NCBI GenBank assembly: GCA_018894595.1
Contig: JAHIPN010000366.1
Location: 1 to 6,046, forward strand
DNA: 6,046 bases
Direction: 5' to 3'
From: a bacterium
GTDB lineage: Bacteria; Atribacterota; JS1; SB-45; 34-128
The position numbers were made by a program, and so were the translations under genes. Shown piece after piece: positions 1-5,396 of this stretch (position 1 is the first letter of the stretch; each line of letters begins with the position of its first letter). The notes below the pieces were generated by a model. That model saw only the letters and a program-made list of their open reading frames with translations, was not told where the DNA came from and made no database searches.

Positions 1-144
<144 letters not shown>

Positions 145-159
145 GAGAATGAATTTATT

Positions 160-711
160 TTGGAGAATGAGTTTATGGAAAAGGAAGAATATAAAATTAA
201 TTTTGAAAGAGCGGAAAGTTATTTAAAAAAAGGGAATTTCAATCAAGCCATTAAAGAGTTTGAAACGGTTTTAGAAAAATGGCCGGATGATCCCAGATGT
301 TACAACAAATTAGGAGTGTGTTATGCCAGCTTAAGAGATTTTGTTAAAGCAAAATCGTATCTTGAAAGAGCCTTAGCATTAGACCTAAAATATCCCGAAC
401 CTTATAATAATTTGGGAAATATTTACTTAGAAGAAAAAGAATATGAAAAGTCAATTGAGTTATATAAAAAAGCCTTAGAATTAAATCCTGATTATTCCGC
501 TGCTCACAGTAATTTGGGTTTAGCCTGCAAAAGAACAAAAAGAATTAATGAAGCGGTAAAGTATTTTAAAAGGGCTGCTGAAATTGATCGGAAAGCCCCT
601 ATATCAGAAATTAAGAAAATTAGGATGAGAACAAAGACTAAAAGCAATATCATTATCTTTGTATTAACTTTAGCAGGTTTGATTATTTTATGGTTTTTAT
701 TGAAAAAATAA
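160..711 (+). CDS. Tail-anchored tetratricopeptide repeat protein
   Basis: The protein has 183 aa from TTG 160 or 178 aa from the in-frame ATG 175. ATG 175 has its own GGAG at 162-165 with 9-base spacing, while TTG 160 would use AGGAGA at 143-148. ATG 175 is at least as likely. Residues about 14-145 form four TPR-like helical hairpins of about 34 residues. They carry the usual A/G-Y-x8-A-x3-A-L-x-L-x-P pattern, for example YNNLGNIY at 82-89 and ALELNP at 105-110. A basic stretch (about 150-162, rich in K and R) precedes one hydrophobic helix (about 163-181) ending in KK. This predicts a tail-anchored membrane protein with the TPR domain in the cytoplasm. TPRs scaffold protein-protein contacts. 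No partner or pathway can be read from the sequence. The gene starts 15 bases after guaB and ends 40 bases before the dipeptidase gene. Confidence 0.85.
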   Translation: MENEFMEKEEYKINFERAESYLKKGNFNQAIKEFETVLEKWPDDPRCYNKLGVCYASLRDFVKAKSYLERALALDLKYPEPYNNLGNIYLEEKEYEKSIELYKKALELNPDYSAAHSNLGLACKRTKRINEAVKYFKRAAEIDRKAPISEIKKIRMRTKTKSNIIIFVLTLAGLIILWFLLKK

Positions 712-751
712 ATTTACTGAGTAATAATTAATTTATATATCATGAAAGTAG

Positions 752-1762
752 GTGAAAGTAAATTTGGTGGAGGCTAATACGCATTTAATCAAAGCAAAAC
801 AGATACACCAGAAGGTGATAGTATTTGATGGGCATTGTGATACTATTTTAGAGGTTATGAACCATAAAAGAACCTTAGAGAAAAAATCAACCACCGGTCA
901 CCTGGATATCCCCAGAATGAAAGAGGGAGGGATTGATGTCCAGTTTTTTGCTGTTTTTATAGAAGACATTTATAAACCGGATAGGTCATTAAAAAGAACC
1001 TTGCAGCTAATTGATTGTTTTTATAGAGAAATAGAGAAAAATCAGGATGATATATCACTGGTTTTTAATTATAATCAGATAAAGGAAGTAAATAGAGCAG
1101 GGAAGATTGCTGCTATCCTTTCTATTGAAGGGGGAGAGGCTTTAGAGGGTGATTTAGGAGTATTGAGAGTATTGTATAGATTAGGAGTCAGGCTCTTAAC
1201 TCTCACCTGGAATCAAAGAAATCAGATCGCGGACGGAATTGGTGAATCCCGAACCGGCAGTGGTTTAACCGAGTTTGGTATAAAAGTTATAGATGAGATG
1301 AATAAATTAGGGATGTTAATCGATGTGTCTCACCTTTCAGAGACTGGTTTTTGGGATGTGATTAAAAAAAGTAAGACTCCTATTGTTGCTTCTCATTCTA
1401 ATTGTTATGCTTTATGTCCCCATCTTCGAAATTTAAAAGATGAACAAATTAAAGCTATAGCCGATAAGGGCGGAGCAATAGGGATAACCTTTGTACCTAA
1501 TTTCTTAACTCAAGAAAAAAGAAAAACTACCGTAGAAGATGTGGTAACACACATTAATTATTTGGTAGAAAAAGCGGGAATAGATTGTGTAGGATTAGGT
1601 TCTGATTTTGACGGTACGGGTGCTCTTCCTTTGGGCTTAGAGGGAGTTGATAAAATTCTCAATATCACTAAGGAGTTACTTGATCGAGGTTATAAAGAAA
1701 AGGATATCAAGAAAATACTGGGAGAAAATTTCTTAAGAGTATTTAAAGAGGTAGTAGGATAA
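752..1762 (+). CDS. Membrane dipeptidase family (peptidase M19) metallopeptidase
   Basis: The protein has 336 aa and is a zinc dipeptidase of the renal/membrane dipeptidase family, which hydrolyses dipeptides with broad specificity, some with D-residues at the C-terminal position. The binuclear metal ligands are visible by analogy with the human enzyme: H28 and D30 in DGHCD, bridging E126 in SIEGG, H194 in DVSHLS and H215 in ASHSN. D285 in GSDFDG matches the catalytic Asp, and R226 matches the substrate-carboxylate Arg. No signal peptide or membrane segment is seen, so it is probably cytosolic. The start is uncertain. GTG 752 has no clear SD, whereas AGGTGA at 750-755 sits well for TTG 764 or GTG 767. 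Either would remove 4-5 residues and leave the metal site intact. Physiological substrate is unknown; peptide or peptidoglycan-fragment salvage is plausible. Confidence 0.9.
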   Translation: MKVNLVEANTHLIKAKQIHQKVIVFDGHCDTILEVMNHKRTLEKKSTTGHLDIPRMKEGGIDVQFFAVFIEDIYKPDRSLKRTLQLIDCFYREIEKNQDDISLVFNYNQIKEVNRAGKIAAILSIEGGEALEGDLGVLRVLYRLGVRLLTLTWNQRNQIADGIGESRTGSGLTEFGIKVIDEMNKLGMLIDVSHLSETGFWDVIKKSKTPIVASHSNCYALCPHLRNLKDEQIKAIADKGGAIGITFVPNFLTQEKRKTTVEDVVTHINYLVEKAGIDCVGLGSDFDGTGALPLGLEGVDKILNITKELLDRGYKEKDIKKILGENFLRVFKEVVG

Positions 1763-1798
1763 TATAAAGATTCAATAACTTATAATGATTGCAACCTC

Positions 1799-1822
1799 GT
1801 AGGGGCACGATGCATCGTGCCC
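1799..1822. repeat. GTAGGGG palindromic hairpin, short copy
   Basis: Bases 1803-1822 are a perfect 20-base palindrome with arms GGGCACGATG and CATCGTGCCC, preceded by GTAG at 1799-1802. The same 24-base plan (GTAGGGG, two variable bases, CGAT, two bases, ATCG, two complementary bases, CCC) recurs at 3956-3979. No T-run follows, so it is unlikely to be a simple intrinsic terminator for the dipeptidase gene, although it would fold as RNA. It looks like a dispersed palindromic repeat. Confidence 0.7.
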
Positions 1823-1903
1823 ACAAAAGATATGGGCCATAATATATTCTTTAAAATAAAGAGAAGATGGGTAGGTGATTTTGTTTTTAATAAACTAAAT
1901 AAT

Positions 1904-2025
1904 TAGCAAGAGTAGGTAGCCTGCGTTAAGTGTTAGAGAATGGGACGTTGTCTCTAAACGAAAGGATTAAGGGTTTCTGTTGGGAAATTCTTTAGTCTTG
2001 CGGTAGGTTATCGCGTTCGCTGCTA
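1904..2025 (+). promoter_or_regulatory. Tetrahydrofolate (THF) riboswitch aptamer
   Basis: The segment matches the folT-type THF riboswitch. It has AGAGTAG at 1909-1915, GCGTTAAG at 1923-1930, ATGGGA in the L3 loop and GCGGT at 2000-2004, in the expected order. Pairings I can draw are P1 TAGCA 1904-1908 with TGCTA 2021-2025; P2 TAGCCT 1917-1922 with AGGTTA 2005-2010; and P3 TTAGAGA 1933-1939 with TCTCTAA 1951-1957. The loop-3 pseudoknot pairs GGACGT 1943-1948 with GCGTTC 2013-2018, including two wobbles. A longer P4 hairpin spans 1965-1977 and 1984-1997, with a bulge and several wobbles. Known members bind reduced folates. Its position 94 bases upstream of a FolT-like transporter gene agrees with this. 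I found no convincing promoter just upstream. Confidence 0.93.
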
Positions 2026-2109
2026 CATCGAAAATACCTTTTGCAAAGACTCTTCTTGATGTAGCAGATATAAAACTATATCTATTATATAATGCTATAT
2101 CAAGGAGGG
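2021..2109 (+). promoter_or_regulatory. Riboswitch expression platform: anti-sequestor and SD sequestor
   Basis: Two mutually exclusive helices share bases 2056-2066. The anti-sequestor pairs 2021-2031 with 2056-2066 over 11 bp, one of them G-U. The sequestor pairs 2050-2066 with 2093-2109 over 17 continuous bp, three of them G-U, and buries the SD AAGGAGG at 2102-2108 of the transporter gene. The left anti-sequestor strand overlaps the 3' strand of P1 (2021-2025). Folate binding, by holding P1, should therefore release 2056-2066 to hide the SD and switch translation off. A small GATATA/TATATC hairpin (2067-2072 with 2077-2082) caps the sequestor loop. No T-run follows any of these helices, which argues for translational rather than transcriptional control. 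The pairings are read directly from the sequence; the switching order is inferred. Confidence 0.8.
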
Positions 2110-2118
2110 AAAGATTAA

Positions 2119-2649
2119 ATGAAAATATCGTCCCATAAGATTACCACTATGGGTCTTTTAATTGCTTTAAGTATAATTTTAACCCGGATAGCCAGTTTGC
2201 GTATTGCTATTGGAGGAGTAGAGGGAATCAGAATCGGTCTGGGGAAATTACCTATAATCTTAGGAGGTATTATATTTGGTCCATTGGCCGGAGGGTTGAT
2301 AGGAGCATTTTCTGACTTGTTAGGATATTTCGTCAATCCTATAGGGGTTTATATGCCACACTTTACCCTAACTTCTGCTTTGGCTGGAATAATTCCAGCG
2401 ACTATCTTGGTTTTAATGAAAAAAGATGAACCTAATATTTTTGATTTGGGTATAGCTATTACCATGGGGCAAGTGATAACTTCTATTATTTTGATACCGT
2501 ATTTTTTAAACATTTTATTCGGACTTCCTTGGAAAGTGTTAATACCCCCGCGAATAGTGGCAGAGCCCATTCAAATATTTATCTATACCTATACCATAAA
2601 TATAATTTTAAAGAGGAATATTTTAATTACCAAGTCACATAAGATTTAG
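2119..2649 (+). CDS. folT: Folate-family ECF transporter S component (FolT-like)
   Basis: The protein has 176 aa and is very hydrophobic, with about six predicted membrane helices. It is an S component, the substrate-binding membrane subunit of energy-coupling factor vitamin importers. Family-like features are the N-terminal helix with MGLLIALSIILTR (11-23), the loop-rich middle with GAFSDLLGYFVNPIG (62-76) and FTLTSALAGIIP (82-93), and the C-terminal PPRIVAEP (143-150) before the last helix. The ATG at 2119 has a strong SD (AAGGAGGG, 2102-2109). Folate specificity comes mainly from the THF riboswitch in its leader. No EcfA or EcfT genes are nearby, so it probably shares a module encoded elsewhere (a group II ECF arrangement). 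Another vitamin substrate within the same S-component superfamily is the main alternative. Confidence 0.88.
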   Translation: MKISSHKITTMGLLIALSIILTRIASLRIAIGGVEGIRIGLGKLPIILGGIIFGPLAGGLIGAFSDLLGYFVNPIGVYMPHFTLTSALAGIIPATILVLMKKDEPNIFDLGIAITMGQVITSIILIPYFLNILFGLPWKVLIPPRIVAEPIQIFIYTYTINIILKRNILITKSHKI

Positions 2650-2703
2650 GATTTAATAATTTAATTAACATTATTTTTAGCCATTAAAGTTTACGAAGGA
2701 CGA

Positions 2704-2710
2704 GAGGAGA
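2704..2710 (+). promoter_or_regulatory. Displaced Shine-Dalgarno site upstream of the first dehydrogenase
   Basis: GAGGAGA is the only good SD-like site before the dehydrogenase gene, but it lies 54 bases from the ATG at 2765, too far to serve it. The dehydrogenase frame is open upstream from 2681 (after TAG 2678-2680), and an ATT codon at 2717-2719 sits 6 bases after this SD in that frame. No ATG, GTG or TTG lies between the two in frame. The site may drive a non-canonical start, or it may be a relic. Confidence 0.4.
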
Positions 2711-2764
2711 CTTATAATTTCAAAAAATATAGAAAATAAAAATTTAAATTTAAAAAACAAAACT

Positions 2765-3790
2765 ATGAAAGCAGCTGTATTTTATGCACCTCGTCAGGTA
2801 AGATTAGAAAAAATTAATATTCCTGATATTGGTCCTGACGAAGTTTTGGTAAAAGTGAGGGCAGCACTTACCTGTGGGACAGATCGTAAAACATACTTAA
2901 GAGGGCATCACTTATTTAATCCGCCTTTTGTTTTTGGACATGAGTTTGCCGGTGATATAGTAGAAGTAGGCAGTAAGATTAAAAATTTTAAACCGGGAAT
3001 GAGAGTAGTAGCCGCTAATTCCGCCCCTTGCAATTCCTGTTTTTACTGTAAAAACGGTGAACATAGTTTGTGTGATAGTTTATTTATTCAGTTAAGTGGC
3101 GCTTTTGCAGAATATATAAAAATTCCAGGGATAATTGTCTCGCAAAATTTATTACTATTTCCTAAAACAGTAAGCTATAAAGAAGCAGCATTATTAGAAC
3201 CTCTCTCTTGCGTAGTTCACGGAGTTGAAGAATCAAAAATTAATTTAGGCGATACAGTGGTTATAAACGGTGCAGGTCCCATAGGTTTAATGTTTTTACA
3301 AGTAGCTAAATTAAAAGGGGCAAGAGTTATTATAACTGATACACTTGAGGAGAGATTAAAATTAGCCATGAAGTTGGGGGCCTATAAGGCAATAAATATT
3401 GCTAAAGTGCAGGATCCTGTTGAAGAAGTGAAAAAATTTACTGAAGATAATAGAGGAGCAGATGTAGCCATTGAAGCAGTCGGGTTACCAGAGGTTTGGG
3501 AACAGACTATTTCGATGGTAAGAAAGGGAGGAACAGTAAATCTCTTTGGGGGATGTAAAAGAGGAACGAAAGTTTCTATTGATACCAGTTTAATTCACTA
3601 TTCCCAAATTAACATAAAGGGAGTTTTTCATCATACACCCGGACATGTCAAAAGAGCTTTAAATTTAATTTGTAATAAGGCGATTGATATCGATTCGCTG
3701 ATTACTGACGAGCTTCCTCTTAGCGAAATATCTACTATAATAGAGATGATGCTGGCTCATAAAGGCATTAAAATAGCGGTGATACCTTAA
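2765..3790 (+). CDS. Zinc-dependent medium-chain alcohol/polyol dehydrogenase
   Basis: The protein has 341 aa, the usual length for the sorbitol/threonine dehydrogenase branch of the MDR superfamily. Catalytic zinc ligands are C37 (in TCGTD), H59 with E60 (GHE) and E145 (LLEPLS). The structural zinc site is C89, C92, C95 and C103. The Rossmann fingerprint GAGPIG is at 169-174, and D193 at the end of the second beta strand (IITD) suggests NAD(H) over NADP(H). The enzyme should oxidise or reduce a secondary alcohol or polyol in the cytosol; the substrate cannot be named. ATG 2765 starts at the family-typical MKA but lacks an SD, and an extension from ATT 2717 is possible. It begins 115 bases after folT with no strong terminator between, so read-through from the folT transcript is possible. 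Confidence 0.9.
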   Translation: MKAAVFYAPRQVRLEKINIPDIGPDEVLVKVRAALTCGTDRKTYLRGHHLFNPPFVFGHEFAGDIVEVGSKIKNFKPGMRVVAANSAPCNSCFYCKNGEHSLCDSLFIQLSGAFAEYIKIPGIIVSQNLLLFPKTVSYKEAALLEPLSCVVHGVEESKINLGDTVVINGAGPIGLMFLQVAKLKGARVIITDTLEERLKLAMKLGAYKAINIAKVQDPVEEVKKFTEDNRGADVAIEAVGLPEVWEQTISMVRKGGTVNLFGGCKRGTKVSIDTSLIHYSQINIKGVFHHTPGHVKRALNLICNKAIDIDSLITDELPLSEISTIIEMMLAHKGIKIAVIP

Positions 3791-3800
3791 AAGAGGTATA

Positions 3801-3828
3801 TCGTATGTCGTATTTCGTATATCGTTAA
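3801..3828. repeat. Heptamer microrepeat tract TCGTATN
   Basis: Three consecutive 7-base units TCGTATG, TCGTATT and TCGTATA occupy 3801-3821, and a fourth begins TCGT at 3822. The tract runs directly into the octamer tract that starts at 3824. It begins 10 bases after the dehydrogenase stop codon. There is no coding signal or T-run. Confidence 0.75.
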
Positions 3829-3871
3829 TTAGTTACGTGGTTACCCGGTTAGTTAGTTAGCTAGTTAAGAG
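3824..3871. repeat. Octamer microrepeat tract GTTANNTR
   Basis: Six consecutive 8-base units all begin with GTTA, at 3824, 3832, 3840, 3848, 3856 and 3864. Examples are GTTAATTA, GTTAGTTA and GTTAGCTA. Positions 5-6 vary freely, while position 7 is usually T and position 8 is a purine. The same octamer family occurs as reverse complement at 5321-5361. A purine-rich spacer follows (3868-3886). Confidence 0.8.
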
Positions 3872-3892
3872 AACAGAAGAAAGAAGCCAAAT

Positions 3893-3920
3893 TCGTATTG
3901 CGTATCGCGTATTGCGCGAG
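3893..3920. repeat. Second heptamer tract KCGTATN
   Basis: The units TCGTATT (3893), GCGTATC (3900) and GCGTATT (3907) are followed by a degenerate unit GCGCGAG (3914). The repeat family is the same as 3801-3821, with T or G at the first position. A purine-rich run (3919-3938) follows. Confidence 0.75.
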
Positions 3921-3955
3921 GAAGGAAGAAGAAAAAAATTATTTGCAAACAGAAA

Positions 3956-4008
3956 GTAGGGGTTCGATTTATCGAACCCGTTTCGGGGCGGATAAATCCG
4001 CCCTCTAC
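3956..4008. repeat. Two-hairpin GTAGGGG palindromic element
   Basis: Hairpin 1 (3960-3979) has arms GGGTTCGAT and ATCGAACCC around TT. Hairpin 2 (3986-4003) has arms GGGCGGAT and ATCCGCCC around AA. They are joined by GTTTCG and bounded by GTAG at 3956-3959 and CTAC at 4005-4008, which are complementary, so the whole 53-bp unit is an imperfect inverted repeat. Hairpin 1 shares its frame with 1799-1822, with compensated changes in the stem. No T-run follows, so it is a poor terminator candidate. It resembles a non-coding dispersed (MITE-like) element, an interpretation rather than a demonstration. Confidence 0.75.
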
Positions 4009-4151
4009 ACCAAATAATACAAAGAAATTTTAAACTTTAAATTATTCTAAAACAAAGAGTATTGCCATTAATATTTTTTCGTCGTTATCGTTTCTACGCG
4101 TAATAGTAAATTATTGTTGATAATCAATTAAAAGGAAAAGGACAGGAAGAA

Positions 4152-5177
4152 ATGAAAGCTCTAGTTAAATATGGAAAAGGTGAAAATGATATAGAATTGA
4201 GAGAAATTCCCGAACCTGTTCCTCAATCGAATGAAGTAAAAGTTAAAGTGGAGGCTACGGGAATCTGCGGAACCGATCTTTATGGTTATTCAGCCCTAAA
4301 ACCTCCTGTGGTATTAGGACACGAAACTGCTGGAATTGTGGTAGAGGTAGGGGAAGAAGTACGAGGAATAAAAATAGGTGATAGAGTTACTACCGAGACC
4401 ACGGCTTATATTTGTGGGAAATGCAAGTATTGTCAAAATAAAGAATATAATTTATGTATTTATCGTAAAGGGTTGGGATCCGCTGTTAACGGGGCTTTTG
4501 CTGAATATTTTGTGATAAGGAAAGAAAGCATCCACCAAATTCCTCCTCATATTGATTTTAATTCCGCTTCTCTTTTTGAACCATTATCTTGTGCTGCTCA
4601 TGCAGTAATAGAACAAGCCAATTTATTACCCCATGAAACAGTTTTGGTATTAGGACCGGGACCTCTTGGGTTGTTAACGGCCCAAATTGCTAAATCTTTA
4701 GGAGCAAAAGTAATTATTTGTGGGATTGAAGGCGATGAAAAAAGATTATCTACAGCAAAAAAATTTGGTATTAATCAAATTTTTAACATAAAAAAGAAGG
4801 ATATTAAGGACTATTTGTCGAAATTAACATTAGGGTATGGCGTAGATGTGGTTTTTGAATGTTCAGGTTCTATTGAAGCAGTGGAATATGGATTAAATCT
4901 CATAAGGAAAGGAGGTAGGTATATTCAAGAAGGAATTGTTAGCCAACCGATTAAACTTAGATTTGACCAAATTTTGTTTGACAAAGAGTTGAGTATTATT
5001 GGTTCTCGTACTCAGAAACCCTCTTCCTGGGACAAGGCAATAAATCTGGTAAATGAGGGGAAGGTAAATTTAAAAGAATTGGTTAGTAACGTGCTACCCT
5101 TAAGTAACTGGAAAGAAGGTTTCAGGCTAGCAAGGAAAAAAAATTCTATTAAAATAGTTCTTCGGCCTGATAAGTAA
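4152..5177 (+). CDS. Second zinc-dependent MDR dehydrogenase
   Basis: The protein has 341 aa and is paralogous to the product of 2765-3790. Catalytic zinc ligands are C39 (ICGTD), H57 with E58 (GHE) and E143 (LFEPLS). Structural zinc ligands are C88, C91, C94 and C102. The nucleotide-binding turn is GPGPLG (168-173). After the second beta strand the sequence is IICGIEGDEKR, with Gly (G191) where the first dehydrogenase has Asp, so cofactor use may differ and NADP(H) is possible. It probably acts on a polyol, sugar alcohol or amino alcohol; the substrate is unknown. ATG 4152 has AGGA at 4144-4147, a short 4-base gap away. No terminator or promoter is clear in 4009-4151, which is AT-rich and contains the small palindrome TTGATAATCAA (4117-4127). 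Microrepeat tracts flank the gene on both sides. Confidence 0.9.
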   Translation: MKALVKYGKGENDIELREIPEPVPQSNEVKVKVEATGICGTDLYGYSALKPPVVLGHETAGIVVEVGEEVRGIKIGDRVTTETTAYICGKCKYCQNKEYNLCIYRKGLGSAVNGAFAEYFVIRKESIHQIPPHIDFNSASLFEPLSCAAHAVIEQANLLPHETVLVLGPGPLGLLTAQIAKSLGAKVIICGIEGDEKRLSTAKKFGINQIFNIKKKDIKDYLSKLTLGYGVDVVFECSGSIEAVEYGLNLIRKGGRYIQEGIVSQPIKLRFDQILFDKELSIIGSRTQKPSSWDKAINLVNEGKVNLKELVSNVLPLSNWKEGFRLARKKNSIKIVLRPDK

Positions 5178-5220
5178 TATTAGAGTAAACTTAATTTAAA
5201 ATTTAGTACTGGGAGAAAAA

Positions 5221-5320
5221 GTTAAGAGTTTTGAATTATGGTTTTTCGCTTTTAGCTTTAACTTTTTAGTTTAATCAACTGGTCTGACTTGTAACTCGAA
5301 ACTCGCAACTTGAAACCTAT
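5221..5320. repeat. Heptamer-phased microrepeat tract
   Basis: A 7-base phase can be followed for about 100 bases. The clearest part is AACTCGA (5293), AACTCGC (5300), AACTTGA (5307) and a degenerate AACCTAT (5314). On the - strand these read TCGAGTT, GCGAGTT and so on. The left part (5226-5274) is a looser T-rich series with a TTT core (GAGTTTT, CGCTTTT, AGCTTTA and others) in the same 7-base register. It begins 44 bases after the dehydrogenase stop and joins the octamer tract at 5321. The looser left part could be chance in T-rich DNA. Confidence 0.65.
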
Positions 5321-5361
5321 TTAACCAATTAACCAGCTAACTAAGTAACTAACTAACGAAT
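5321..5361. repeat. Inverted octamer tract (reverse complement of GTTANNTR)
   Basis: TAAC recurs every 8 bases at 5322, 5330, 5338, 5346 and 5354. On the - strand the units are GTTAGTTA, GTTACTTA, GTTAGCTG and GTTAATTG. The first is identical to a unit at 3848-3855, and GTTAGCTG and GTTAATTG differ by one base from units at 3856 and 3824. The tract ends 20 bases before the thioesterase SD. Confidence 0.75.
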
Positions 5362-5396
5362 CAAGATACAATATAATTAGAAAGGAGAGGATAATT

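Noticed and set aside
149..151. ATG 149 as the start of the TPR gene
   Set aside because: It is in a different frame from the TPR repeats; only TTG 160 and ATG 175 are in frame.
344..538. 64-aa frame on the - strand
   Set aside because: It lies wholly inside the TPR gene, opposite strand, with no SD or recognisable motif; a shadow of the A-rich coding sequence.
1878..1903. Sigma-70 type promoter before the riboswitch
   Set aside because: There are T-rich and TTTAAT-like words, but no -35/-10 pair with acceptable spacing.
2115..2570. Two 73-aa frames on the - strand (2115-2336 and 2349-2570)
   Set aside because: Both are antisense to the folT-like gene, whose membrane-protein pattern, SD and riboswitch are convincing. 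Their Pro/Ile/Lys-rich products look like antisense artefacts.
2651..2678. Terminator after the folT-like gene (AATAAT/ATTATT arms then T-run)
   Set aside because: The stem is entirely A/T with a long loop, too weak to claim in this AT-rich background.
3801..3920. CRISPR array
   Set aside because: Units are only 7-8 bases, contiguous and without spacers of 25-40 bases. No cas gene is in view.
3960..4003. Intrinsic terminators for the first dehydrogenase
   Set aside because: The stems are strong, but neither is followed by a T-run and they lie 170 bases past the stop codon. The shared frame with 1799-1822 favours a dispersed repeat.
4117..4127. TTGATAATCAA palindrome as an operator for the second dehydrogenase
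   Set aside because: It is an 11-base palindrome made mostly of A and T, present once, with no promoter I could place around it; chance is adequate.
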